A DNA stretch of 64,000 bases from assembly GCF_013390595.1 (NCBI RefSeq), contig NZ_JACAWV010000007.1, positions 248,001 to 312,000 on the forward strand. Direction: 5' to 3'. Made by a program: the position numbers and the translations under genes. Shown here one piece after another: positions 46,314 to 55,633 of the stretch. The stretch comes from Rhizobium sp. RM. Lineage in GTDB: Bacteria > Pseudomonadota > Alphaproteobacteria > Rhizobiales > Rhizobiaceae. The notes under the pieces were generated by a model that did no database searches, was not told the DNA's origin, and worked only from the letters and a program-made list of their open reading frames with translations. Each line of letters begins with the position of its first letter. Within the stretch, counting starts at the first letter, position 1.

Positions 46314-46341
46314 CGATAGTCCACCGGCGGTGCACTGTCGA
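46313..46341 (-). promoter_or_regulatory. Sigma-70-type promoter of the lacI-ABC-ade operon
   Basis: On the minus strand TCGACA at 46341-46336 (5 of 6 to TTGACA), a 17-base spacer and TATCGT at 46318-46313 (4 of 6 to TATAAT) form a fair promoter immediately before the palindromic operator. Confidence 0.55.
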
Positions 46342-46395
46342 GTCCGTGCGGGGCAAAAACCGGGGAACAAAGTCTAAATGCCGAAAACAGTGCGA

Positions 46396-47322
46396 TTATT
46401 TGTGAAGCGAGGGATCGCTGGAGATGCGATAAGCTTCCGCCTGACGCACCAGCCAGTCACGAAAAAGCACCACAGGGCCGTGATTGACGCGAGATAACGG
46501 CGCTACGGCATAATAGGAACTTGGGCTTTTGGCAGGATGATCGAAGGCCTTCACCAATTGCCGCGACTTCAGTTCGTTCTCGATCAGAAAAAGAGGCATG
46601 AGTGCGACGCCGAGCCCTGCGATACAGGCCTGAGCGACACTGGAAAATTGCTCGAAACGCATACCCTGCGGCAAGGATATTGCCAATCCCAGACTCTGGA
46701 ACCAGTGATCCCAAGCACCCGGACGCGACGCCATATGCAACAAGGGCAGACTTGCGACATCCCTCCCGGTTGCAACAGGATGAGAATTGAGAAACTCGGG
46801 ACTGCAGACAGGCGCCACCATTTCCTGCATCAGAAAAGTACTTTCAGCCCCCGGCCAGTCCGCCTGACCTATGTGGATGGCCATGTCGATCTGCTCACGA
46901 TCGAAATCAAACTGACCGATGCGTGTGGCAAAATTGATGGTGATTTCAGGATGACTGGCAACGAAATCAGGAATGCGGGGCAGCAGCCAGCGCGTGCCGA
47001 ACGTCGGCAACATCGCGAGATTGAGGGTATTGCCATGCGTTTTCGTCATGACCTGCAAAGAGGCAGAACGTATTTCACCAAGCGCGGCGGCGACGGATTT
47101 GGCATAAGTCTGACCCTCTGACGTCAATCGAACACCGCGTGCACCCCGTTCGAAGAGACGAACGCCGAGCAGCTCTTCCAGCGACATAACCTGCCGGCTT
47201 ATTGCTCCTTGCGTCAGTGCGAGCTCATCGGCAGCAAGGGAAAAACTGCCCAGCCTTGCGACAGAATCGAATGCGGCGAGCGCGCTGGTTGACGGCAAAA
47301 GCTTTCGGCTGAGCGGGGTCAT
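46396..47322 (-). CDS. LysR-family regulator (GcvA-like), likely controlling gcdH
   Basis: A 308-residue LysR protein of the GcvA-like group: helix-turn-helix ARLGSFSLAADELALTQGAISRQVMSLEELLG near residues 22-55 and a complete effector domain. It is divergent from glutaryl-CoA dehydrogenase with a 97-base gap, and a LysR-type box lies just upstream of its start. LysR regulators beside gcdH are well known in proteobacteria, where they respond to glutarate. That function is inferred here from position. Confidence 0.88.
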   Translation of the reverse strand: MTPLSRKLLPSTSALAAFDSVARLGSFSLAADELALTQGAISRQVMSLEELLGVRLFERGARGVRLTSEGQTYAKSVAAALGEIRSASLQVMTKTHGNTLNLAMLPTFGTRWLLPRIPDFVASHPEITINFATRIGQFDFDREQIDMAIHIGQADWPGAESTFLMQEMVAPVCSPEFLNSHPVATGRDVASLPLLHMASRPGAWDHWFQSLGLAISLPQGMRFEQFSSVAQACIAGLGVALMPLFLIENELKSRQLVKAFDHPAKSPSSYYAVAPLSRVNHGPVVLFRDWLVRQAEAYRISSDPSLHK

Positions 47323-47326
47323 CAGT

Positions 47327-47343
47327 CATTACTACAGGTAATG
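47327..47343. promoter_or_regulatory. LysR-type binding site CATTAC-N5-GTAATG
   Basis: A 6-bp inverted repeat with a 5-base spacer, containing the T-N11-A core of LysR boxes (T at 47329, A at 47341), lies four bases before the LysR start codon in the divergent gap. It should serve both autorepression and gcdH activation. Confidence 0.6.
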
Positions 47344-47419
47344 CGAAAATGAGTAAACATGGCTTGTACACGACATGCGAAGCACCAATAATCCGGCCAG
47401 AATTTGCGGAGGCATAAAA

Positions 47420-48607
47420 GTGAGCGAACGTGCAGCATTCAATTGGCAGGACCCATTTCTGCTGGAAGACCAACTGACGGACGACGAGAGGATGATCCGC
47501 GACACCGCGGCCGCCTTCGGAAAATCCGAACTGCTGCCGCGCGTCCAGGACGCTTATCTTTCAGAAACATCAGAACCGGAACTGTTCCGCCTGATGGGTC
47601 GCACCGGTCTGCTTGGCGTGACATTGCCGGAAGAATACGGTGCGGCCGACGCCAGCTACGTGGCTTATGGACTTGTCGCCCGAGAGGTGGAGCGCATCGA
47701 CAGCGGCTATCGCTCCATGATGAGCGTGCAATCCTCGCTCGTCATTCATCCAATCTTTGCTTACGGTTCGGACGAGCAGAAAAAGAAATTTCTGCCCGGC
47801 CTTGTTTCCGGCGAACTCATCGGATGTTTCGGTCTGACCGAGCCCGATGCAGGGTCTGATCCCGGCGGCATGAAAACACGCGCTGAAAAAATTGCCGGCG
47901 GCTACCGCTTGCGCGGATCGAAAATGTGGATTTCCAACGCACCGATTGCCGATGTTTTCGTGGTCTGGGCAAAATCTGAAGCGCATAACAACGAAATTCG
48001 AGGCTTCGTGCTCGAAAAAGGCATGAAGGGTCTTTCTGCTCCAAAGATCAGTGGCAAGCTTTCGTTACGCGCTTCTATCACCGGTGAAATTGTCATGGAC
48101 GGCGTCGAGGTTGGTGAAGACGCGCTCCTGCCCAATGTTTCGGGCTTGAAGGGACCGTTTGGCTGCCTAAACCGCGCCCGCTATGGCATTTCCTGGGGCG
48201 TGATGGGGGCCGCCGAAGATTGCTGGTTCCGTGCCCTGCAATACGGTCTTGACCGCAAGCAGTTTGGCAAGCCGCTGGCGGGCATGCAGCTTTATCAGAA
48301 GAAGCTAGCTGACATGCAGACCGAAATCGCGCTTGGCCTTCAGGCATCTTTGCGGGTGGGCCGTTTGATGGACGATCATCGTATGGCGCCCGAAATGATT
48401 TCGATCGTCAAACGCAACAATTGCGGCAAGGCGCTGGATATAGCCCGCCAGGCGCGAGACATGCATGGTGGCAACGGAATCCAGATCGAATATCACGTCA
48501 TGCGTCACGCCCAAAACCTTGAGACGGTCAATACCTACGAGGGTACGCATGATGTCCACGCCTTGATCCTTGGCCGGGCACAGACTGGCATTCAGGCGTT
48601 TTTCTGA
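47420..48607 (+). CDS. gcdH: Glutaryl-CoA dehydrogenase
   Basis: An FAD-dependent acyl-CoA dehydrogenase of 395 residues that oxidatively decarboxylates glutaryl-CoA to crotonyl-CoA, the last specific step of lysine, tryptophan and glutarate breakdown. The C-terminal [17 protein letters not shown] carries the catalytic glutamate and is the specific GCDH signature; [18 protein letters not shown] and [16 protein letters not shown] are flavin-binding regions. The GTG start is supported by GGAGG seven bases upstream. The divergent LysR gene and box suggest induction by a pathway intermediate. Confidence 0.93.
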   Translation: MSERAAFNWQDPFLLEDQLTDDERMIRDTAAAFGKSELLPRVQDAYLSETSEPELFRLMGRTGLLGVTLPEEYGAADASYVAYGLVAREVERIDSGYRSMMSVQSSLVIHPIFAYGSDEQKKKFLPGLVSGELIGCFGLTEPDAGSDPGGMKTRAEKIAGGYRLRGSKMWISNAPIADVFVVWAKSEAHNNEIRGFVLEKGMKGLSAPKISGKLSLRASITGEIVMDGVEVGEDALLPNVSGLKGPFGCLNRARYGISWGVMGAAEDCWFRALQYGLDRKQFGKPLAGMQLYQKKLADMQTEIALGLQASLRVGRLMDDHRMAPEMISIVKRNNCGKALDIARQARDMHGGNGIQIEYHVMRHAQNLETVNTYEGTHDVHALILGRAQTGIQAFF

Positions 48608-48619
48608 TACCACGTAAAA

Positions 48620-48644
48620 GTCCGGGCGCGACGCGCGCCCGGAC
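48620..48644. terminator. Bidirectional terminator hairpin
   Basis: A perfect 11-bp GTCCGGGCGCG/CGCGCCCGGAC stem with a 3-base loop lies between the convergent gcdH and chemoreceptor genes. On the minus strand it is followed by TTTT. Confidence 0.75.
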
Positions 48645-48674
48645 CAAATTCATGGCTTCACCTAAAAAAGAACG

Positions 48675-50606
48675 TCAGAATTCTTGCCATTCATCCTTGC
48701 TTGTGTCGAGCGCGGCATTCCCGGAGAAAGCGGCTGAGATCTTGCGGCCAAGTGCGCGCGCCGGTGATACGACGGGGCGGTCGTTCGCACCAGCAAGGAT
48801 CACAGGCGATTGCGTTTCAGTTCCCAGCCTGAATTGACCGAGCAATTGGTTTAACGACGAAGCTTCCCGCGCAAGGCCATGGCTCGCAGCGGTGGACTCC
48901 TCGACCATAGCCGCATTTTTCTGCGTGTCCTGATCCATTTGGTTGACGGCAGCATTGATCTGCTGGAGCCCGGACGACTGCTCTTGTGCAGATTCAACGA
49001 TCGCTGCCACATGCCGGTTGATCTCCTGCACCTCGGCAACGATCTTTTCCAGAGCCTTGCCGGTATCGCCGACCAGTCCCACGCCTTGCTGAACCTGCTC
49101 GTTCGATGTGGTTATCAACGTCTTGATTTCCCTTGCGGCATTTGCAGAGCGCTGCGCCAGCTCACGCACCTCCTGTGCGACGACAGCAAAGCCTTTGCCC
49201 GCTTCGCCGGCACGCGCTGCCTCGACACCCGCATTCAACGCCAGCAAATTGGTCTGGAAGGCGATATCATCGATGACGCCAATGATACTGCTGATCTCAC
49301 TCGAGGACTTCTCGATCTTCTCCATGGCAAGAACCGCGCGGCGAACGACGTTACCCGAATTCTCGGCTTCATGGCGTGTTTTCGCGACCAGAGAACCGGC
49401 TTCCTGCGCACGCCGGGAAGCGTCTCTCACCGTGGTGGTAATCTGCTCAAGTGCCGCAGCAGTTTCCTCCACAGCGGCGGCTTGCTGCTCAGTGCGCTTG
49501 GCAAGATCATCTGCCGCGGACTTGATCTCGTTGGCTCCGGCATCGATACCCCGCGCGTTTTTCGACACTTGCACCATGGCCGTTTGCAACTTTTCGGCAG
49601 ACTGGTTGAAATCGGCACGTACCGCGTCGAGGCTCTGTGTGAACGGCTGTGTGATGCGGTGAGCAAGATCGCCATTGGATAGTTTCGAGAGGCCGGATGC
49701 GAGATTGTCGACGGCAAACTGCACAGCTGCTGCGTCCTCGGCCTTTTGCCTTTCGCGTTCCATACGTTCTTTTTCCGACAGGCTACGGCTGGCCTCGGTC
49801 TCCTGCTCAAGACGCATCCGCTCGATGGCATTTTCGCGAAACACCTGAACGGCCTTCGCCATTTCGCCGACTTCATCCTTTCGGCCCATACCGTCGATTT
49901 CGGACGCGGCATCACCGGCGGCAAGCGACAGCATACGTTCACGAAGACGCATGATCGGTGTTGTTATTCCATGAGATGTGACGAAAAGCGCCGCAGCGAT
50001 AACAGCTAAAAAAGCGACGCCGACGATGATCAGCGTCGTCGCGATCAGCGTGCCGTTATTAGTCGTCAGCAGATTGCTCTGCTTCTCGACGTCAGCCATT
50101 CTCTCCAGCAGGAATCCGACGAGATCGTCACTCAAGGGCATAATGAGTGCGTCGGCCCTTTGCAGCGTTATTTTGGCCTGCGCAGCTTCGCCACGCGATG
50201 CAAGTTCGACTGCCTCATCCGTCAGGGAAACCACGACACGCGTTCGAGCCAGGAAATCCTCAAGCTTTACGGCATACTGAGGAAAGAGATCGGCCGCAGC
50301 AGCAATCTGGTTCAGGACAAATGCTTTGGTGGGCGCATAGTCCTTGAAAATCACCTGGTAACGTTCGTGTTGCTGATCATAGGTCGATATCTGATAGGCG
50401 GTGTAGGCTAGACCGGCCAGATTGCGGTTGGCACGCGCCAGTTCCACTGTCGCCCTGTTATCCTTGCTGATGAAGTCGAAATAGACCTCGTCAGACGCAT
50501 TGAACTGCGTGGAAATATGGGCAACGGCGCCAAGACCAGCGACGCACATCAACAAAATGATCCCAACTATCTTCGTCCGGATTCCGGTCTTTTCCAAAAG
50601 TGTCAT
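48675..50606 (-). CDS. Methyl-accepting chemotaxis protein
   Basis: A transmembrane chemoreceptor of 643 residues. Membrane segments lie at about 11-33 and 186-210, enclosing a helical periplasmic ligand domain of about 150 residues without a PAS or Cache look. A HAMP domain follows (about 211-265), then a long signalling coiled coil with the conserved hairpin tip DDIAFQTNLLALNAGVEAARAG. The protein ends EWQEF, a pentapeptide of the type that tethers CheR/CheB. ATG 50606 has GGAA upstream; a TTG four codons earlier is less likely. The ligand is unknown. Confidence 0.92.
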   Translation of the reverse strand: MTLLEKTGIRTKIVGIILLMCVAGLGAVAHISTQFNASDEVYFDFISKDNRATVELARANRNLAGLAYTAYQISTYDQQHERYQVIFKDYAPTKAFVLNQIAAAADLFPQYAVKLEDFLARTRVVVSLTDEAVELASRGEAAQAKITLQRADALIMPLSDDLVGFLLERMADVEKQSNLLTTNNGTLIATTLIIVGVAFLAVIAAALFVTSHGITTPIMRLRERMLSLAAGDAASEIDGMGRKDEVGEMAKAVQVFRENAIERMRLEQETEASRSLSEKERMERERQKAEDAAAVQFAVDNLASGLSKLSNGDLAHRITQPFTQSLDAVRADFNQSAEKLQTAMVQVSKNARGIDAGANEIKSAADDLAKRTEQQAAAVEETAAALEQITTTVRDASRRAQEAGSLVAKTRHEAENSGNVVRRAVLAMEKIEKSSSEISSIIGVIDDIAFQTNLLALNAGVEAARAGEAGKGFAVVAQEVRELAQRSANAAREIKTLITTSNEQVQQGVGLVGDTGKALEKIVAEVQEINRHVAAIVESAQEQSSGLQQINAAVNQMDQDTQKNAAMVEESTAASHGLAREASSLNQLLGQFRLGTETQSPVILAGANDRPVVSPARALGRKISAAFSGNAALDTSKDEWQEF

Positions 50607-51046
50607 TATCAATTCCAAACCAGCCAGACGCCCTCCCCGTGCCGAAGTTCGCCTGTGTCAAATGGACAGAGCACGTTGTGACCCAATCATTGGGACGCGG
50701 GACATCGTCTTCGGGCCAAGCCGGTCGAAAAACGCTCCAAACCGGAGCGATTAATCATGAAAGCATGCAACCACCGCGCTCCCCGTATGATTTCGAAGCA
50801 TAAACAATCTCTTACAAATTAGTTGGATTACTGATTATTTTTCAATTTTTGGTGGATCTTTTCTCGAAGGCAGTTGAATGCATTCCGACACACACGGCGA
50901 CCACCACGGCACTCGCAGCGCCCGATATTAGTTTTCGTCAAACCGTTGATTGTCGGCACCATCTATCCTACGTCAAGGACGCTATCATTCGAGAGCCGGC
51001 CTCCTCCCCGGCCCTGTCTACACCTCCCAAAACGAAAGTGGACATC
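50607..51046. other. Divergent intergenic region upstream of chemoreceptor and semialdehyde dehydrogenase
   Basis: A 440-base gap between two divergent starts. An AT-rich tract at about 50805-50850 is the likeliest promoter area. The dehydrogenase frame stays open back to 50849, but those 66 extra codons show no similarity to the family, so I treat them as untranslated. No operator palindrome was found. Confidence 0.45.
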
Positions 51047-52483
51047 ATGCACAGCTATCCCGACATCAAACTCCTTATTGATGGCGAATGGAAAGACGCC
51101 GTTTCCGGCAAGACGATTGCTGTTTCCGATCCCGCAACCGACGAGATCATTGGTGCAATCGCGCATGCCGAAAAAGCAGACCTCGACCTCGCCCTCGCCG
51201 CAGCCGACAAGGGTTTTAAAATCTGGCGAGACACCTCTCCGTTCGAGCGTTCCAAAATCATGCGCAAGGCTGCCGATCTGCTGCGTGAGCGTAAGGACAA
51301 GATTGCCTATGTGATGACCCGCGAGCAGGGGAAACCATTGGCACAATCCGCGGGAGAAATTCTCGGCGCGGCCGACACGATCGACTGGTTCGCTGAAGAA
51401 GCCCGCCGTACCTATGGTCAGGTCATTCCGGCACGCGCGACCGGTGTATCGCAGCTCGCCATCAAGGTCCCGGTTGGCCCCGTCGCGGCCTTTACGCCAT
51501 GGAACTTCCCGATCAACCAGATCGTTCGCAAGCTATCTGCCGCGCTTGCAACAGGCTGTTCAATTATCGTCAAGGCACCGGAAGAGACACCCGCCTCTCC
51601 TGCAGAACTGATCCGCGCCTTCGTTGATGCAGGTGTACCTGCCGGCGTTATCGGGCTCGTCTATGGTGTTCCGTCCGAAATCTCCGAATACCTCATCCCG
51701 CACCCGGTCATCCGCAAGATCTCGTTTACCGGCTCGACTCCGATCGGCAAGCATCTTGCTGCACTTGCCGGCAGGCACATGAAACGCGCCACGATGGAAC
51801 TTGGTGGCCACGCACCTGTGATGATCTTCGATGATGCCGATATCGAAAAGGCCATTGAAGTGACCTCACTGGCAAAGTTCCGCAATGCCGGCCAGGTTTG
51901 TGTCGCGCCCACCCGCTTCCTTGTGCAGGAGGGTGTTGCCGACCGCTTCGTCGAAGGTTTCGTAGAAGCAACCAAGGCCATCAAGGTTGGCAACGGACTT
52001 GAAGACGGTGTTGTCATGGGTCCGCTCGCCAACGAGCGTCGCATTCCGGCACTCGAAGAGCTGATCAACGATGCCGTTTCGTGCGGTGGCGAGTTGAAGA
52101 CCGGTGGCCGTCGCATTGGCAACAAGGGTAATTTCTTTGAGCCGACGGTCCTCTCCAACGTACCGACGACCGCCAAGATCATGAACGACGAGCCCTTCGG
52201 GCCGGTTGCCATCATCAACCGCTTCTCAAAGCTTGACGATGCGGTCTCCGAGGCCAATCGCCTGCCCTTCGGCCTTGCTTCCTATGCCTTCACCGGCTCG
52301 GTAAAAACGGCACATGCCCTGAGCCATCAAGTCGAAGCAGGGATGCTCACGATCAACCACAATGGTCTGGCTCTGCCGGAAGTGCCATTTGGCGGCATTA
52401 AGGATTCCGGTTACGGCACCGAGGGCGGATCTGAAGCTGTCCAGGCATATCTGGAAACCCGCTTTGTCAGCCAGATGAGCTGA
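51047..52483 (+). CDS. NAD(P)-dependent succinate/glutarate semialdehyde dehydrogenase family protein
   Basis: A 478-residue aldehyde dehydrogenase oxidising a semialdehyde to the dicarboxylate. Signatures: cofactor-binding [11 protein letters not shown] and [12 protein letters not shown], general base Glu in MELGGHAP near residue 252 and catalytic Cys in GQVCVAPTR near 286. The closing [15 protein letters not shown] is typical of the GabD group. The ribosome site before ATG is weak (GTGGA). Being close to gcdH, it might act on glutarate semialdehyde in lysine breakdown instead of succinate semialdehyde; this is inference only. Confidence 0.87.
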   Translation: MHSYPDIKLLIDGEWKDAVSGKTIAVSDPATDEIIGAIAHAEKADLDLALAAADKGFKIWRDTSPFERSKIMRKAADLLRERKDKIAYVMTREQGKPLAQSAGEILGAADTIDWFAEEARRTYGQVIPARATGVSQLAIKVPVGPVAAFTPWNFPINQIVRKLSAALATGCSIIVKAPEETPASPAELIRAFVDAGVPAGVIGLVYGVPSEISEYLIPHPVIRKISFTGSTPIGKHLAALAGRHMKRATMELGGHAPVMIFDDADIEKAIEVTSLAKFRNAGQVCVAPTRFLVQEGVADRFVEGFVEATKAIKVGNGLEDGVVMGPLANERRIPALEELINDAVSCGGELKTGGRRIGNKGNFFEPTVLSNVPTTAKIMNDEPFGPVAIINRFSKLDDAVSEANRLPFGLASYAFTGSVKTAHALSHQVEAGMLTINHNGLALPEVPFGGIKDSGYGTEGGSEAVQAYLETRFVSQMS

Positions 52484-52504
52484 TCAGCCAACGCAGTAAT
52501 TCAA

Positions 52505-52535
52505 GGCCCGGCTAGCTTTTGCCGGGTCTTTTTTT
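52505..52535 (+). terminator. Intrinsic terminator after the dehydrogenase gene
   Basis: GGCCCGGC pairs with GCCGGGTC (8 bp, one G-U) around an 8-base loop, and seven T residues follow at once. This is the clearest rho-independent terminator of the window. Confidence 0.9.
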
Positions 52536-52608
52536 CGTTCAAACCTTATGCTTGCCTAACATTGTCTGATCACATAAAAGAACAAACGAGGAACGAAGTG
52601 GGTCGACA

Positions 52609-53715
52609 ATGAGCGAGACAACCGAAACGGCAGCACCAGCGCTGAAGGAAATATTCAATCGCGAGCGCCTTCAGCATATCGCAGTCCAGACGAAAGCTGT
52701 TCACGCCCCTTTCGATGTCTCTGCATTCATGGCGCTAGCGACCAACGATCTCGACAGCCTCGGGATCATGCAGCGCATGCGGCAGGTCGCGACCAGCCTT
52801 CACGCCACGCTTCCCGGCGACTACGCACGCAACATTGAAATCCTTACGGACCTCGCGCCACGCATCGGACATGGTTTTGCGTCCATTTCGTTGCCGGAAT
52901 ACGTGGCGCTCTACGGGCGCGCCCATTTCGAGCTATCGATGCAGGCGCTGCGTTATTTCACCCGTTTTGGCTCTTCTGAATTTGCGATCCGGCATTTTCT
53001 GAAGGAGGACATGCCGCGGACACTCGCTTTCATGGAAACCTGGTCTCGTGATGAAAATGAACACGTCCGCAGGTTGGCGAGCGAGGGTTGTCGTCCGCGG
53101 CTCCCCTGGTCGTTCCAGCTCAAAGCCCTTGTGGAAGATCCTTCGCCGGTCACCGCTATCCTCAGCAATCTGAAAAGTGATGGCGCGCTCTATGTCAGAA
53201 AATCGGTTGCCAACCACCTGAACGATATCACGAAGGACAATCCCGGCTTCGTATTCAAATTGTTGCAAGATTGGCCGAGAGATCACAAACATACCAACTG
53301 GATCACGCGGCAGGCGCTACGTACACTGATCAAAAAGGGCGACGTCACCGCTCTTGCCTATCTCGGCGCGGATGAGGCAGCCGAGATGGCAGTACAAGAG
53401 TTCGCAGTATCGCCGCAAACAATCACTCTTGGAAACACCGTAGATATTACGGCGTCATTCGTTTCCTTGGCCAAATGCCAGCAAAAACTGGTGGTCGACT
53501 ACGCCGTCCACTACGTCAAGAAAAACGGTGAAACGTCTGCCAAGGTTTTCAAGTGGAAAGAGATGAACGTGCAGCCGGAAGAGCGTATCTCGCTCACGAT
53601 AAAACGCGCGATACGTGATTTCACCACCCGTAAGCACTATCACGGACGTCACAGGATTGATCTCATCGTCAACGGACAGACCGTAGCGGAAACGTTCTTC
53701 GATCTGGAAAGCTAG
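52609..53715 (+). CDS. DNA alkylation repair protein (AlkD-like HEAT-repeat family)
   Basis: A 368-residue protein with an all-helical HEAT-like solenoid (about residues 40-260) of the AlkC/AlkD DNA glycosylase superfamily, which removes alkylated bases. Helical repeats with [16 protein letters not shown] and [18 protein letters not shown] are family hallmarks. The last about 100 residues form a beta-rich extension ([18 protein letters not shown]) found in the longer AlkC-like branch. Its stop overlaps the cysA stop on the other strand (CTAG). It is probably transcribed alone. Confidence 0.85.
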   Translation: MSETTETAAPALKEIFNRERLQHIAVQTKAVHAPFDVSAFMALATNDLDSLGIMQRMRQVATSLHATLPGDYARNIEILTDLAPRIGHGFASISLPEYVALYGRAHFELSMQALRYFTRFGSSEFAIRHFLKEDMPRTLAFMETWSRDENEHVRRLASEGCRPRLPWSFQLKALVEDPSPVTAILSNLKSDGALYVRKSVANHLNDITKDNPGFVFKLLQDWPRDHKHTNWITRQALRTLIKKGDVTALAYLGADEAAEMAVQEFAVSPQTITLGNTVDITASFVSLAKCQQKLVVDYAVHYVKKNGETSAKVFKWKEMNVQPEERISLTIKRAIRDFTTRKHYHGRHRIDLIVNGQTVAETFFDLES

Positions 53716-54743
53716 TCCTGCTTTGACGGGAAAATCTTAGCACGACGGATGATGATCGAACCGCGTTCCCCTGCCTCCACATTACTTTCCGGCGGCACAT
53801 CGAATTCCAGTTGATCCCCGTTGTCCGTATTGGCAATCACACGGCGCTCGCCCGCTCTATCAAGAACACGGGTGACACGCGCTGGAATGCCATCATGTAG
53901 ATCGTCCCATTCAAGATCACCTGGACGGGCATAAATCTCGACCGCCCCATCCGCCTGACCGTAAGCAAACGGTAGTTCGCTTTTACCGACGTAAATCTTG
54001 CCACCGCGAGCTTCGCCGGAAACTTTGTTGGCATCACCCAGAAACTTCATCACAAAAGCACTGTTTGGCTGGCGGCAGACGTCTTTTGGCGTACCTTGCT
54101 GGACTATTTCGCCTTGATTGAGAATGACAACGCGATCGGCGAGATCGAGCGCCTCTTCCTGGTCATGGGTAACGAAAATCGTCGTGATACCGAGCGCATC
54201 GTGAATTTCTCGCAGCCAGCGCCGCAGATCCCGACGCACGTTGGCATCGAGAGCACCAAAAGGTTCATCCAGAAGCAGGACCTTCGGATCGACGGAAAGC
54301 GCACGGGCCAAAGCAACGCGTTGCCGCTGGCCACCGGAAATCTGTGCGGGGAACCGATCCCCTAGACCATCAAGCTTCACCAGACGTAAAAGCTCTTCAA
54401 CGCGGGCCGCGATTGCCGCCTTGTCGCGCTTCACCTTAGATACCTTCATGCCGAAGGCTATGTTTTCGTTCAATGTCATGTGTGGAAACAGCGCATAGTG
54501 CTGAAAGACGAAACCAACACCGCGATCACGCACCGGAATGTCGGTTGCGTCCTGATCCCCGAAGAAAATCCGCCCACCATCAGTAAATTCAAGGCCCGCG
54601 ACCATACGCAAGATGGTCGTCTTGCCGGAACCGGAAGGACCAAGCAACGCCAGAAGCTCACCGCTTTCGATGTCGAGCGAAACGTCACGCACGGCGCGAA
54701 ATGTATCGAAGGTCTTCACCACGTTTTCGAGGCGAATTTTCAT
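53712..54743 (-). CDS. cysA: Sulfate/thiosulfate ABC transporter ATP-binding protein
   Basis: A 343-residue ATPase of the sulfate importer. Walker [10 protein letters not shown] lies near residue 36, [19 protein letters not shown] near 81, signature ISGGQRQR near 136 and Walker [16 protein letters not shown] near 158. A TOBE-like C-terminal regulatory domain (about 240-343) follows. [26 protein letters not shown] in part is characteristic of CysA. It is the last gene of the cysTWA group, three bases after cysW, and shares its stop region with the convergent repair gene. Confidence 0.93.
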   Translation of the reverse strand: MKIRLENVVKTFDTFRAVRDVSLDIESGELLALLGPSGSGKTTILRMVAGLEFTDGGRIFFGDQDATDIPVRDRGVGFVFQHYALFPHMTLNENIAFGMKVSKVKRDKAAIAARVEELLRLVKLDGLGDRFPAQISGGQRQRVALARALSVDPKVLLLDEPFGALDANVRRDLRRWLREIHDALGITTIFVTHDQEEALDLADRVVILNQGEIVQQGTPKDVCRQPNSAFVMKFLGDANKVSGEARGGKIYVGKSELPFAYGQADGAVEIYARPGDLEWDDLHDGIPARVTRVLDRAGERRVIANTDNGDQLEFDVPPESNVEAGERGSIIIRRAKIFPSKQD

Positions 54744-54746
54744 GGA

Positions 54747-55631
54747 TCAGGTCTCCGTAACAGTGGCTGTGCCATTCGTCTTCTTGCGTCCGCGCCCAGC
54801 ACCGCGTCGCTCCAACGCCACTTTGGCAATGATCGTGACGACTGCAAGAAGTGCGAGAATGGAAGCCGAAGCGAAAGCACCAGCTGTCTGGTAGTCGTGG
54901 TAAAGCAGTTCGATATGCAGCGGCAACGTGTTCGTCTGGCCGCGAATATTGCCGGAGACGACAGAAACAGCACCGAATTCACCCATCACACGGGCATTAC
55001 AAAGCACCACGCCATAAAGCAGGGCCCATTTGATATTGGGGAGTGTGACCGAAAAGAACGTTCGCCAGCCTGATGCACCAAGCGACGTTGCCGCCTCCTC
55101 AAGATCGCGTCCCTGTGCCTGCATCAACGGGATTAGTTCACGCGCGACAAATGGTGCTGTGACGAACATCGAGGCAATCACGATGCCGGGCAATGCAAAC
55201 AGGATTTTGACGTCATGCGCATCAAGATAGGGACCAAACAGTCCCTGAAGACCGTAGACGAAAAGATAGGCAACACCGGCCACGATCGGCGAAATCGAAA
55301 AGGGAATTTCGATGACCACAAGCAGGAAGCGTTTACCGGGAAAATCGAACTTGGTAATTGACCAGGCCGCGGCAACCCCAAAAAGCGTGTTGATCGGGAC
55401 AGCAAGGAGCGCCGTTACCACCGTCAACATGATAGCGTGGCGGGTATCGGGATGGGCGACCGTCGCGGAATAGGCTTTCCAACCTTGTGAAAACGCTTCA
55501 ACTCCGATGATGATAAGCGGGGCGACAACGAGTAATGCCCCAACGACCAGCACGAAACCGATCAGACTGCGGCGAACAAGCGCGCTATCGCCGACACGCG
55601 GCGGCCTGGGATGGCTCGAGTGTGCGCCCAT
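54747..55631 (-). CDS. cysW: Sulfate ABC transporter permease CysW
   Basis: A 294-residue permease of the sulfate importer with six membrane segments. The CysW features IIGVEAFSQGWKAYSATVAHPDTRHAI (early loop) and GEFGAVSVVSGNIRGQTNTLPLHIE (late, very typical) are present. The contact loop reads DLEEAATSLGASGWRTFF. The ATG has AAGGGG six bases upstream and lies two bases after the cysT stop; a TTG two codons earlier is less likely. It ends in a basic tail, RRGAGRGRKK. Confidence 0.92.
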   Translation of the reverse strand: MGAHSSHPRPPRVGDSALVRRSLIGFVLVVGALLVVAPLIIIGVEAFSQGWKAYSATVAHPDTRHAIMLTVVTALLAVPINTLFGVAAAWSITKFDFPGKRFLLVVIEIPFSISPIVAGVAYLFVYGLQGLFGPYLDAHDVKILFALPGIVIASMFVTAPFVARELIPLMQAQGRDLEEAATSLGASGWRTFFSVTLPNIKWALLYGVVLCNARVMGEFGAVSVVSGNIRGQTNTLPLHIELLYHDYQTAGAFASASILALLAVVTIIAKVALERRGAGRGRKKTNGTATVTET

Positions 55632-55633
55632 GA

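Noticed and set aside
50849..51046. 66-codon extension of the semialdehyde dehydrogenase
   Set aside because: The extra residues do not resemble an aldehyde dehydrogenase N-terminus or a targeting signal, and the family starts at [15 protein letters not shown].
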